Program-made: the position numbers and the translations under genes | In this document: one piece after another, positions 24,757-33,140 of the stretch | How the letters are laid out: every line of letters begins with the position of its first letter | How positions within the stretch are numbered: position 1 is the stretch's first letter | The notes under the pieces: generated by a model | Databases searched by the model: none | Seen by the model: the letters and a program-made list of their open reading frames with translations, nothing else | Told to the model about the DNA's origin: nothing | Assembly (NCBI RefSeq): GCF_030812315.1 | Contig: NZ_JAUSSM010000012.1 | Span: 1-64,000, forward strand | Direction: 5' to 3' | DNA: 64,000 bases | Source: Arthrobacter oryzae | GTDB taxonomy: Bacteria; Actinomycetota; Actinomycetes; Actinomycetales; Micrococcaceae

Positions 24757-25692
24757 TCAGGCGGATTTGGCCTCCGGCGGCACCGGCCCCGCCGGTGCAA
24801 TCGAGTCGGCGGTCAAGGCCAGTACTTCCCGGGCGGCCAGGATGGCGGGCCGCTTGACGCTGGACCGCCGCACAGAGGTGAAGACGGTCCGGTGCGGGTT
24901 GCCCGGCAGGAGCAGCAGCTCCGCCGATGTTCCCCTGCCGGTCCATACCAGGTCCGGCATCAGGCCTACAGCGTTGCCGGACTCGATCAGCCGGATCTGC
25001 GCCTGCAGGTCCGCCGTTTCGTACCGGACGTCGGGCTCAAAGCCTGCGCTTCGGCAGGCCTGTTCGGCCCAGTGCCGGGATGCCGCGCCCCTCGGCTCCA
25101 TGACCCACGCCAGGTCCGCCGTGTCTTCGAGCGAGCTGATGGGCGCCAAACCCTTGTCCCGTCCGGGAATAGCCAGTCGGATGGCATCGCTGGTCAGCCG
25201 GATACGGTCCAGCTCGGCGTACCGGGGAGCGGCGTGGCCGGGGTACTGCTCCGCGATTACCAGGTCAAAGCCCCGGGCCCAGGTTTCGTGCAGCGCTGTT
25301 TCCGGCTCCCGCTGGACCATTTCGATCCTGACCTCGGGGTAGCTGGCTGCCATCCGCGTGAGCGTGCCCGGCATCAGTGCCAGTGCCGCGGACTGGAAGA
25401 CGGCGATCCGGACCGTGCCTGAAACGGTGGTCAGCGATGCTGCCAGGTCCGCCTCGGCCTGCTCCAGCGTTTCGAGCAGATGGGCGGTGTGGGCAACCAG
25501 GACTTCGGCCTGCGGGGTCAGCTGGACCCGGCGCCCCGTCTTGCGCAGCAGCTGGACCCCGGCTTCCTTTTCCAGCAGCGCCAACTGCTGGGAGACGGAT
25601 GAAGGGCTGTACTGGAGGGCGTCCGCCACCTCCGCCAGGGTTCCCCGGATCTTAAGTTCACGAAGCAGCCTCAACCGCCGGACGTCGAGCAT
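24757..25692 (-). CDS. LysR-family transcriptional regulator
   Basis: A 311-residue regulator from ATG 25692. The winged HTH (about 1-60) reads DVRRLRLLRELKIRGTLAEVADALQYSPSSVSQQLALLEKEAGVQLLRKTGRRVQLT; the effector domain spans about 85-295. The upstream in-frame start at 25719 is less likely because the HTH begins directly at 25692. It is divergent from the APC amino-acid permease at 25845 with a 152-bp shared promoter region that is AT-rich near the regulator, so it probably controls that permease. An amino acid co-inducer is a reasonable guess. Confidence 0.92.
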   Translation of the reverse strand: MLDVRRLRLLRELKIRGTLAEVADALQYSPSSVSQQLALLEKEAGVQLLRKTGRRVQLTPQAEVLVAHTAHLLETLEQAEADLAASLTTVSGTVRIAVFQSAALALMPGTLTRMAASYPEVRIEMVQREPETALHETWARGFDLVIAEQYPGHAAPRYAELDRIRLTSDAIRLAIPGRDKGLAPISSLEDTADLAWVMEPRGAASRHWAEQACRSAGFEPDVRYETADLQAQIRLIESGNAVGLMPDLVWTGRGTSAELLLLPGNPHRTVFTSVRRSSVKRPAILAAREVLALTADSIAPAGPVPPEAKSA

Positions 25693-25844
25693 GGCCGTTC
25701 CTTCGCTAAATCTAATCAATATTAATTAGGAGAATTCACTTTATCTAATGCAATTGGCCTTGCATACTGATCGGGTGAGTTACCCCCGTCACAGACCCGC
25801 ACCAAGGCACCGCGATGGGGCCGCACCCCAAGCAGGAGTTCCTG

Positions 25845-27308
25845 ATGAGCACTAAAGATATGACCCAGTCGATCATGCGGCGCAAGCCACTCGACGACAT
25901 TGAAGAAGAAAATAAACACAGCGGACTATTCAAGTCGCTCGGACTCTGGCAACTAACAGCCATCGGAGTCGGCGGCATTATCGGCGTCGGGATATTCTCC
26001 CTCGCCGGGCTGGTGGCGGCAGGCAGTGCGGACACGCCGGGTGTGGGGCCCGCGGTGCTGTTCTCCTTCCTGATTGCCGGACTGGCTTCGGCTGCCGCCG
26101 CGCTGTCTTATGCGGAATTTGCCGGCATGATTCCACGCGCCGGCTCGGCATACACATACGGCTATGTTGCCCTCGGCGAAGTGATCGGCTGGTTCATCGG
26201 CTGGGACCTTCTGCTCGAATACATCGCCATCGTAGCGGTGGTGGCCATCGGCATTTCCGGTTACTTCGACGCTTTCCTCTCCGGTCTCGGCATCCACATG
26301 CCCGTCTGGATGACCTCGACCCCCGACGAAGGCACGGGCGGCATCGTCAACATTCCGGCTATCGTGGTCTGCCTCATTGTGACCTGGATCCTCTCCCGCG
26401 GCACCAAGACATTCGGACGCTTCGAACTCGTCGCCGTGGCCATCAAGGTGGTCCTGATCCTTTTCATCATCGGGCTGGGCATCTTCTACATCAACGCAGA
26501 TAACTACAACCCGTTCATGCCCAGCGGGATCGGCCCGGTCTTCGCCGGCGCCGCCACAGTGTTCTTCGCGGTGTTCGGCTATGACGCGATGAGCACCGCC
26601 GCCGAGGAAGCGACGGACGGCAAGAAGCACATGCCCAAGGCCATCATCCTGTCCCTCATCATCGCGATGCTGCTTTATGTGGCGGCCACCCTGGTCCTCA
26701 CCGGCATGCAGAACTACCAGGACATCGACCCGAAGGCCGGCTTCGCGTCCGCGTTCACCGGTGTCGGCCTGCCCATTATCGCCACCATCATCTCTGTGTT
26801 CGCGGTGCTGTCCATCCTTACCGTGATGCTGACCTTCCTCCTCGGCGTCACCCGCGTCTGGTTCTCCATGAGCCGTGACGGACTCCTGCCCGGCTGGTTC
26901 GCTGGAACGGACAAGCATGGAACTCCTCAGCGTGTGACCTGGATCGCGGGCATTGCCTCCGCCTTGCTGGCCGGCGTGTTCCCGATCAAGGCGGTTGCCG
27001 ACCTGACCAACATCGGAATCCTGGCCGCGTTCGTCGTCGTCTGCTTCTCGGTGATCGTGTTCCGCTACAAGAAGCCCGATGCGCCCCGCACCTTCCGCCT
27101 TCCGCTGATGCCCTTCATCCCGGCTTTCGGCGTCCTGGCCTCTGCCTTCCTGATGTTCCAGCTGCACTGGGAGACCTGGGCCCGCTTCGGGGTCTGGCTT
27201 GTCATTGGCCTGATCATCTACTTTGGCTACGGCCGAAAGCACTCTCTGATGAACCCGGACAGTCCCCGCCACGCAGAGGCCGTGGAGATGCACCGCCCCG
27301 TCGGGTAG
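25845..27308 (+). CDS. APC-family amino acid permease
   Basis: A 487-residue transporter with about 12 membrane segments. The conserved first helix is LGLWQLTAIGVGGIIGVGIFSLAG, with GSADTPGVGPAVLFSFLIAGLASAAAALSYAEFAGMIPRAGSAYTYGYVALGEVIGWFIGWDLLLEY next. These are typical of cationic amino acid (CAT/YfnA-type) carriers. FFAVFGYDAMSTAAEEATDGKKHMPKAI is also diagnostic. ATG 25845 is chosen because AGGAG precedes it; the in-frame GTG/ATG at 25815 lacks one. It is probably regulated by the divergent LysR gene. The 32-bp-period repeat array starts immediately downstream. Confidence 0.93.
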   Translation: MSTKDMTQSIMRRKPLDDIEEENKHSGLFKSLGLWQLTAIGVGGIIGVGIFSLAGLVAAGSADTPGVGPAVLFSFLIAGLASAAAALSYAEFAGMIPRAGSAYTYGYVALGEVIGWFIGWDLLLEYIAIVAVVAIGISGYFDAFLSGLGIHMPVWMTSTPDEGTGGIVNIPAIVVCLIVTWILSRGTKTFGRFELVAVAIKVVLILFIIGLGIFYINADNYNPFMPSGIGPVFAGAATVFFAVFGYDAMSTAAEEATDGKKHMPKAIILSLIIAMLLYVAATLVLTGMQNYQDIDPKAGFASAFTGVGLPIIATIISVFAVLSILTVMLTFLLGVTRVWFSMSRDGLLPGWFAGTDKHGTPQRVTWIAGIASALLAGVFPIKAVADLTNIGILAAFVVVCFSVIVFRYKKPDAPRTFRLPLMPFIPAFGVLASAFLMFQLHWETWARFGVWLVIGLIIYFGYGRKHSLMNPDSPRHAEAVEMHRPVG

Positions 27309-27316
27309 CCATCCAG

Positions 27317-27338
27317 CCCTCTCTCACTTCCTGCAACA
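27317..27338 (-). repeat. Inverted solitary repeat copy matching 10-31
   Basis: CCCTCTCTCACTTCC followed by TGCAACA repeats the element at 10-31 with two differences. It lies 8 bp after the permease stop codon, in reverse orientation to the array that follows at 27426. Confidence 0.65.
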
Positions 27339-27373
27339 AAAAACCGGACGCTCTCTCAGATCCGGTGCCATAT

Positions 27374-27413
27374 CAACGAACCCTCTCTCACCTCGGTGGA
27401 AGGGGGTTCGTTG
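27374..27413. terminator. Inverted repeat around a repeat core, possible permease terminator
   Basis: Arms CAACGAACCC and GGGTTCGTTG (10 bp, perfect) flank a 20-nt loop that contains another inverted TCTCTCAC core. It lies 66 bp after the permease stop codon. There is no T-tract, so its role as a terminator is uncertain. Confidence 0.5.
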
Positions 27414-27425
27414 TTGTGTCCCCGA

Positions 27426-27651
27426 AGTGAGAGAGGGTCGCCCGGGAGGCGACGAAAAGTGAGAGAGGGTCGCCCGGGAGGCGACGAAAAGTGAGAGAGG
27501 GTCGCCCGGGAGGCGACGAAAAGTGGGAGAGGGTCGCCCGGGAGGCGACGAAAAGTGAGAGAGGGTCGCCCGGGAGGCGACGAAAAGTGAGAGAGGGTCG
27601 CCCGGGAAAGTGCAGGAAGTGAGAGAGCGGGCTGGGTGAATTCCGAACCTT
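27426..27651 (+). repeat. 32-bp-period tandem repeat array 2 (7 units)
   Basis: Seven cores starting TGAGAGAG lie exactly 32 bp apart (T at 27428, 27460, 27492, 27524, 27556, 27588 and 27620). The first five units are near identical and each contains the hairpin GTCGCC-CGGGA-GGCGAC. Unit 4 has one substitution (TGGGAGAG). Units 6 and 7 diverge in the spacer but keep the spacing. The 473-bp gap between the permease and putA holds this array, the two inverted elements before it, and the putA leader. An open frame across it on the minus strand is a repeat artefact. Confidence 0.92.
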
Positions 27652-27780
27652 CATACGGCCTTTTGAAGCATTGGGTTTTCTAACCTGTATTGCTCAGAAA
27701 ACATCGCTTTATCTTAACTGAACGGAGGTTCATACTGATGGAAAGAAGGACCTCACCTACGGAAAGAACGAGTGTTAGAT

Positions 27781-30700
27781 ATGACCAACATTTCAACGGA
27801 GCCCAGTGTCCTCACCGGAAAAAGGGCCGCCGCACCAGCCGCCGAACCCACTTCCCACGTGCTCGTTGCCCAGGCCCTCGCCGGGGAAACAATCGGGCTG
27901 GTGCGTCACTGGTTGACGGAGGCCGCCAAGGTCCCCGTGGACTCCTCCGCTGAACAGCTCGCCGGCGTCCTGAAAGACCCCAACGGGCTCGACTTCACGG
28001 TCGGTTTCGTGGACGGCGTGGTCCGCCCCGAAGACCTCCACGTGGCCGCCCGCAACCTTGCTGCCCTGGCCCCGAAGGTCCCCGCGTTCCTGCCGTGGTA
28101 CATGCGCAGCGCCGTCCGCCTCGGCGGCACCATGGCACCTGTCCTGCCGCAGGTGGTCATCCCGATCGCCCGCAAGGTGCTCCGCGAAATGGTGGGCCAC
28201 CTCATTGTGGACGCGACCGAGGCCAAGCTGGGCCCGGCCATCGCGAAGATCCGCAAGGACGGCATCAAGCTCAACGTCAACCTCCTCGGCGAAGCCGTAC
28301 TCGGCAAACACGAGGCCTCCCGCCGGCTCGAGGGCACCCACACCCTGCTGGCCCGCCCGGACGTGGACTACGTTTCCATCAAGGTGTCCTCCACCGTCGC
28401 CCCGCACTCTGCGTGGGCCTTTGACGAGGCCGTGGAGCACGTCGTGGAGAGCCTCACTCCGCTGTTTACCCGCGCCGCCTCCTTTGCAGGCGCCGGGCAA
28501 AAGGCCAAGTTCATCAACCTGGACATGGAGGAATACAAGGACCTGGACATGACCATCGCGGTCTTCACCAGGATCCTGGACAAGCCTGAGTTCAAGGACC
28601 TTGAGGCCGGCATCGTGCTCCAGGCCTACCTCCCGGACGCCCTTGCCGCCATGATCCGCCTCCAGGACTGGGCGGCCGAGCGCCGCGCCAACGGCGGCGC
28701 CGCCATCAAGGTCCGCGTGGTCAAGGGCGCCAACCTGCCCATGGAACAGGTGGAATCCTCACTCCACGACTGGCCGCTGGCCACCTGGGGCACCAAGCAG
28801 GACTCGGACACCAACTACAAGCGCGTCATCAACTACTCGCTGCACCCGGACCGGATCAAGAACATCCGGATCGGCGTGGCCGGCCACAACCTCTTCGACA
28901 TCGCCTTCGCCTGGCTGCTCGCCAAGCAGCGCGGCGTGGAATCCGGCATCGAATTCGAGATGCTGCTCGGCATGGCGCAGGGACAGGCCGAAGCCGTCAA
29001 GAAGGACGTCGGTTCGCTCCTGCTCTACACCCCCGTGGTGCACCCCGCCGAGTTCGACGTCGCCATCGCCTACCTGATCCGCCGCCTCGAAGAGGGCGCC
29101 AGCCAGGACAACTTCATGTCCGCCGTCTTCGAGCTCAGCGAAAACGAAACGCTCTTCGAGCGCGAGAAGCAGCGCTTCCTCGCCTCGCTGGCAGAACTCG
29201 ACGACGAGGTCCCCCCGGCCAACCGCCAGCAGAACCGCAGTCTCCCTGCCGAGCCGATGCCGCGCGACTCCTTCGAGAACACCCCGGACACGGATCCCTC
29301 CCTGCCGGCCAACCGCGACTGGGGCCGCGCCATCCTGGACCGCGTTCCGTTCTCCACTCTGGGCAACGACTCCGTGGAAGCCGCAACCATCACGGACGCA
29401 GAGACGCTGAACACGGTGATCGCCACGGCAGTGGAAAAGGGCAAGGCCTGGGGCGCCCTCAGCGGTGCCGAGCGCGCCGCCGTCCTGCACCGTGCCGGCG
29501 ACATCCTGGAGGCCCGCCGCGCTGACCTGCTTGAGGTTATGGCCAGCGAGACCGGCAAGACCATCGACCAGGGTGATCCGGAGGTCAGCGAAGCCGTTGA
29601 CTTCGCCCACTACTACGCCGAGTCCGCGCGCAGGCTTGACGACGTCGACGGCGCCACGTTCGTGCCTGCGAAGCTCACCGTGGTGACCCCGCCGTGGAAC
29701 TTCCCGGTGGCCATCCCGGCCGGCTCCACCCTGGCGGCACTCGCGGCCGGCTCCGCCGTCGTGATCAAGCCCGCGAAGCAGGCCCGCCGCAGCGGTGCCG
29801 TGATGATCGAGGCACTCTGGGAAGCCGGCGTGCCGCGCGACGTGCTGACCATGGTCCAGCTGGGTGAGCGTGAGCTCGGGCAGCAGCTGATCTCGCACCC
29901 GGCTGTGGACCGCGTGATCCTGACCGGCGGCTACGAGACCGCCGAACTGTTCCGCTCCTTCCGCAAGGACCTGCCGCTCCTGGCCGAAACCAGCGGCAAG
30001 AACGCCATCATCGTCACGCCCAGCGCAGACCTTGACCTCGCCGCCAAGGACGTTGCCTATTCCGCGTTCGGCCACGCCGGGCAGAAGTGCTCCGCCGCCT
30101 CACTGGTGATCCTGGTGGGCTCCGTGGCCACTTCCAAGCGGTTCCACAACCAGCTCATCGACGCCGTCACCTCCCTCAAGGTGGGCTACCCGGAGGACCC
30201 CACCAGCCAGATGGGTCCGATCATCGAGCCCGCCAACGGCAAACTCCTGAACGCCCTCACCACCCTTGGCCAAGGCGAAAACTGGGCCGTTGAGCCGCGG
30301 CAGCTGGACGAGACCGGCCGGCTCTGGAGCCCGGGCGTCCGCTATGGCGTGCGCCGCGGATCCTACTTCCACCTCACCGAGTTCTTCGGTCCGGTGCTCG
30401 GCGTCATGACGGCTGACACCCTGGAGGACGCCATCGCCATCCAGAACCAGGTGGAGTACGGCCTGACCGCCGGCTTGCACTCGCTGAGCACGGAAGAAGT
30501 GGGGCTCTGGCTGGACACCATCCAGGCAGGCAACCTCTACGTCAACCGCGGTATCACCGGCGCCATCGTGCAGCGCCAGCCTTTCGGCGGCTGGAAGAAG
30601 TCCGCGGTCGGGGCCGGAACGAAGGCCGGCGGGCCCAACTACCTTGCCGGCCTCGGCGACTGGGCCAGCAAAGCCAGCACGGCGGGCAGCGCCGATGGAA

Positions 30701-31320
30701 GCTCCAAGGCAGCTGTAACGAACCCCGGCGTTCGCCGCCTGGTGGGTGCAGCCAAGGGCGCACTGGATGCTTCCGCCTTCGAGGCCCTGCAGCGTGCGCT
30801 GGCCTCCGACGCCCTCGCCTGGGCCGAAGAGTTCGGCACCGCCAAAGATGTCTCCGGACTGAGCGCCGAGCGGAACATCTTCCGCTACCGTTCCCTCCCG
30901 GTGACGGTCCGACTCTCCGCCGGCGAACCCGTCGCTGACCTGGTGAGGGCAGTAGCCGCCGGCGTCCTGGCCGGTTCGGCACTGACGGTGTCCACCGCCG
31001 TCGAACTCCCCGCACCGCTGCAGGCAGCGCTCACCGCGCAGGACATCACCGTCACTGTGGAGGACGACGCCGCCTGGCTGGCCACCGCGGCTCGGCTCGC
31101 CGAAGCCGGGAAGCTTTCCGGCGGACGGATCCGGCTCCTTGGCGGCGACGCGACGGCGCTGGCCGAAGCCACCGGCGGACGCCCGGACCTGGCCATCTAC
31201 GCCCACCCGGTCACCGAGGCCGGCCGCGTGGAACTGCTGCCGTTCCTCCACGAACAGGCCGTCAGCATCACCGCCCACCGCTTCGGGACGCCGAACCACC
31301 TCTCGGACAGCCTGATCTAA
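27781..31320 (+). CDS. putA: Bifunctional proline dehydrogenase / L-glutamate-gamma-semialdehyde dehydrogenase
   Basis: A 1179-residue PutA-type enzyme oxidising proline to glutamate in two steps. The FAD-binding PRODH barrel covers about 60-460, with YVSIKVSS, FINLDMEEYKDLDMT, LQAYLPD, VRVVKGANLPMEQVES and RRLEEG. The P5C dehydrogenase covers about 530-1000, with TVVTPPWNFPVAIPAGS, LLAETSGKNAIIV (active-site Glu) and GHAGQKCSAASLVI (catalytic Cys770). The last 150 or so residues form a domain of uncertain role. It lacks the N-terminal DNA-binding domain of E. coli PutA. ATG 27781 is chosen; GTG 27772 is in frame 9 bases upstream. The leader has three similar GGA-rich stretches. A strong terminator follows. 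Confidence 0.96.
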   Translation: MTNISTEPSVLTGKRAAAPAAEPTSHVLVAQALAGETIGLVRHWLTEAAKVPVDSSAEQLAGVLKDPNGLDFTVGFVDGVVRPEDLHVAARNLAALAPKVPAFLPWYMRSAVRLGGTMAPVLPQVVIPIARKVLREMVGHLIVDATEAKLGPAIAKIRKDGIKLNVNLLGEAVLGKHEASRRLEGTHTLLARPDVDYVSIKVSSTVAPHSAWAFDEAVEHVVESLTPLFTRAASFAGAGQKAKFINLDMEEYKDLDMTIAVFTRILDKPEFKDLEAGIVLQAYLPDALAAMIRLQDWAAERRANGGAAIKVRVVKGANLPMEQVESSLHDWPLATWGTKQDSDTNYKRVINYSLHPDRIKNIRIGVAGHNLFDIAFAWLLAKQRGVESGIEFEMLLGMAQGQAEAVKKDVGSLLLYTPVVHPAEFDVAIAYLIRRLEEGASQDNFMSAVFELSENETLFEREKQRFLASLAELDDEVPPANRQQNRSLPAEPMPRDSFENTPDTDPSLPANRDWGRAILDRVPFSTLGNDSVEAATITDAETLNTVIATAVEKGKAWGALSGAERAAVLHRAGDILEARRADLLEVMASETGKTIDQGDPEVSEAVDFAHYYAESARRLDDVDGATFVPAKLTVVTPPWNFPVAIPAGSTLAALAAGSAVVIKPAKQARRSGAVMIEALWEAGVPRDVLTMVQLGERELGQQLISHPAVDRVILTGGYETAELFRSFRKDLPLLAETSGKNAIIVTPSADLDLAAKDVAYSAFGHAGQKCSAASLVILVGSVATSKRFHNQLIDAVTSLKVGYPEDPTSQMGPIIEPANGKLLNALTTLGQGENWAVEPRQLDETGRLWSPGVRYGVRRGSYFHLTEFFGPVLGVMTADTLEDAIAIQNQVEYGLTAGLHSLSTEEVGLWLDTIQAGNLYVNRGITGAIVQRQPFGGWKKSAVGAGTKAGGPNYLAGLGDWASKASTAGSADGSSKAAVTNPGVRRLVGAAKGALDASAFEALQRALASDALAWAEEFGTAKDVSGLSAERNIFRYRSLPVTVRLSAGEPVADLVRAVAAGVLAGSALTVSTAVELPAPLQAALTAQDITVTVEDDAAWLATAARLAEAGKLSGGRIRLLGGDATALAEATGGRPDLAIYAHPVTEAGRVELLPFLHEQAVSITAHRFGTPNHLSDSLI

Positions 31321-31374
31321 GCGGGCGTTCGGCAGCCTCGCCCATTAGCCCGGGGCGAGGTCGAGGCAAAAAAC

Positions 31375-31418
31375 AATCGCCGCCGGCGGGCACCTTCGGG
31401 TGCCTGCCGGCGGCGATT
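31375..31418. terminator. Very strong putA terminator with UUCG tetraloop
   Basis: Two 20-nt arms starting AATCGCCGCCGGC pair with a single G-U wobble around a C(TTCG)G loop, an exceptionally stable tetraloop. An A-rich run precedes it and TTCGTTTCT follows, so it can serve putA (ends 31320) and the facing zinc-ribbon gene (ends 31485). Confidence 0.92.
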
Positions 31419-31484
31419 CGTTTCTGTCGATGTGTTTTCTGTCGAGGTGAACTATCTGTCTTGGTGAACGTCAGGGAATTGCGG

Positions 31485-31865
31485 CTAGCCCAAATACCAG
31501 CCGGGCGGCACCCACGAGGCTGGGACCGAGTGTGCCGAGAAATCTTCGCAGCCGGTGCAGAAGTACGTGACCTCGCCCGGCTTCCGGAGCGTTCCGTCGT
31601 GCCGGTACTTTGCCGGGACGAAGGTCTCCAAGTAAATGAACTCATCAGTGCCGCACCGCTCGCAGTAGGGGCTGCCCACAAACTCGGTATCCACCAGGGT
31701 TGCGGCGGCGTGCGGTTCGCGCTGAGTGACTAGGTCAGCGTGTGCGCTTGATTCATGATGTGCTGGCGTGTTGCGGTGCGTCCCTACGGACAGCGGGCGT
31801 ACCGTTTTTAGTGAGTGGACGGAATTTGAGACTGAAAGATGCGGGTGGTTCGTGGTTGGCGTCAT
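31485..31865 (-). CDS. Zinc-ribbon-containing small protein, function unknown
   Basis: About 126 residues from ATG 31865; the frame is open further upstream to 31994, so the start is uncertain. The C-terminal half is distinctive: YCERCGTDEFIYLETFVPAKYRHDGTLRKPGEVTYFCTGCEDFSAHSVPASWVPPGWYLG, with a CxxC...CxxC zinc ribbon. The N-terminal half is His/Ser-rich and less convincing, so the true product may be shorter. The composition resembles conserved hypothetical proteins of Micrococcaceae. No enzymatic motif is seen. An AT-rich region with a palindrome (31986-31999) lies upstream. Confidence 0.65.
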   Translation of the reverse strand: MTPTTNHPHLSVSNSVHSLKTVRPLSVGTHRNTPAHHESSAHADLVTQREPHAAATLVDTEFVGSPYCERCGTDEFIYLETFVPAKYRHDGTLRKPGEVTYFCTGCEDFSAHSVPASWVPPGWYLG

Positions 31866-31985
31866 CTCGTGCCTATCCCGAACTTTGTCCGTCAGGCGCC
31901 CCCACAGGCAGCGGCGGCGGACACGGTTCGTCATCGAATCGTTGTCATTGGCTTCTGCATAACCTTTAACAGAATTCAAGCATAA

Positions 31986-31999
31986 ATTACGCACGTAAT
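31986..31999. promoter_or_regulatory. Palindromic operator-like site
   Basis: ATTACGCACGTAAT is a perfect inverted repeat (ATTACG / CGTAAT, 2-nt centre), with a related half-site CTTACGTGCA at 32011-32020. Both lie in an unusually AT-rich gap (about 31960-32090) upstream of the zinc-ribbon gene and downstream of the LysR gene. The binding protein is unknown. Confidence 0.45.
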
Positions 32000-32094
32000 A
32001 TCTTCAATCACTTACGTGCATTAAACACTTGCGCCTGGGAAAGTACTTACCTAGTTATGTGCGTTTTGTGCACTCACCCGGGCGGTATTAACTC

Positions 32095-32949
32095 CTAGGC
32101 GGAGCGCTTCAGTGTGCGCCCCACAATCGCCTGGGTGAGCGCCTCGATCACCTCGGCGTTGGCCAGCGGATTGCGGATCAGGGTGAAATCAACGTCGCCC
32201 ACCGGCGGCAGGTCGAAGCGGCGGGTGATGATCTTGAGGTCCTCCGGTACCAGCGAGGACGGCATAACGGCCACGCCGATTCCCGCCCGGACAGCGGCCA
32301 GGACGCCGCTGATCTGCCGGGTGGTGCAGGTGATGCGCCAGGTCCGGCCCCGGGATTCGAGGGCGTCGATGGCAAGCTTCCTGCTGAGGCTGGGCGAGGG
32401 GTAGGCGATCAGCGGAACCGGATCCCCGGGTTCCAGTGCCGTCTGCTCCAGGCCCACCCACGCAAACGCATCGTGCTGCACCACCGTGCCGTCCTTCGCT
32501 CCGGCAACCCATTTCACAAAAACCAGGTCCAGCTGGCCGGCATTCAGTTTCTTATAAAGCTGGTCGCTCTGGCCCACTGTGAGTTCCAGGTTGATCTGGG
32601 GGTAAATCTGACGGAATTCCCGGAGGATGCGGGGGAGGCCGGTGATTGCGAGGTCGTCCGCCGTGCCTAAGCGCAGCCGGCCCCGCATGGCGGACCCGGA
32701 GAAATAGCGGGAGGCCGCATCGTGGGCCGCCAGGATGGTCCGGGCAAAACCTGCCATGGCATCACCGTTGTCCGTCAGCCGCACGTCCCGGGTGTCACGG
32801 GCAACCAGCACCCGCTTCGCCGCCGCCTCCAGCTTGCGCACGTGCTGGCTGACGGTGGGCTGGGCCAACCCGAGCCGTTCCGCCGCCTTGGTGAAGCTCA
32901 GGGTTTCGGCAACGGCCAAGAAAGACCGGAGCTGGGCGGGTTCAAACAT
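32095..32949 (-). CDS. LysR-family transcriptional regulator
   Basis: A 284-residue LysR regulator from ATG 32949. The HTH is PAQLRSFLAVAETLSFTKAAERLGLAQPTVSQHVRKLEAAAKRVLVARDTRDVRLTDNG (about 4-62). The effector domain follows (RGRLRLGTADDLAITGLPRILREFRQIYPQINLELTVG). The open frame continues 33 codons upstream, but that part is Pro-rich and does not look like LysR. It is divergent from the MFS carrier at 33141 with a 191-bp gap, so control of that exporter is likely. Confidence 0.93.
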   Translation of the reverse strand: MFEPAQLRSFLAVAETLSFTKAAERLGLAQPTVSQHVRKLEAAAKRVLVARDTRDVRLTDNGDAMAGFARTILAAHDAASRYFSGSAMRGRLRLGTADDLAITGLPRILREFRQIYPQINLELTVGQSDQLYKKLNAGQLDLVFVKWVAGAKDGTVVQHDAFAWVGLEQTALEPGDPVPLIAYPSPSLSRKLAIDALESRGRTWRITCTTRQISGVLAAVRAGIGVAVMPSSLVPEDLKIITRRFDLPPVGDVDFTLIRNPLANAEVIEALTQAIVGRTLKRSA

Positions 32950-33140
32950 GGCACTCCTGGAGTGGCGGGGCGGCGGGGCAGGTTCCGGACTGTCGGTGAG
33001 GGCGGCCGGTGAGACGGCTCCGCGCCAGGGTGGTATTGCGGTTCGCAATGTTAGTTATAGGAACAATACGCTTCCATAATCACATTGGGCCACCATAGCG
33101 TGGACGTATCCCGCTCACTCGCACCCTTTGAGGATTCACT

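Noticed and set aside
27388..27654. Long minus-strand open frame with SLFVASRATLSHF-type repeats
   Set aside because: It is the translation of the 32-bp DNA repeat array; no start signals and no protein-like composition.
27738..27953. Upstream frame MERRTSPTERTS in the putA leader
   Set aside because: It runs far into putA out of frame; a leader peptide is conceivable but nothing supports it.
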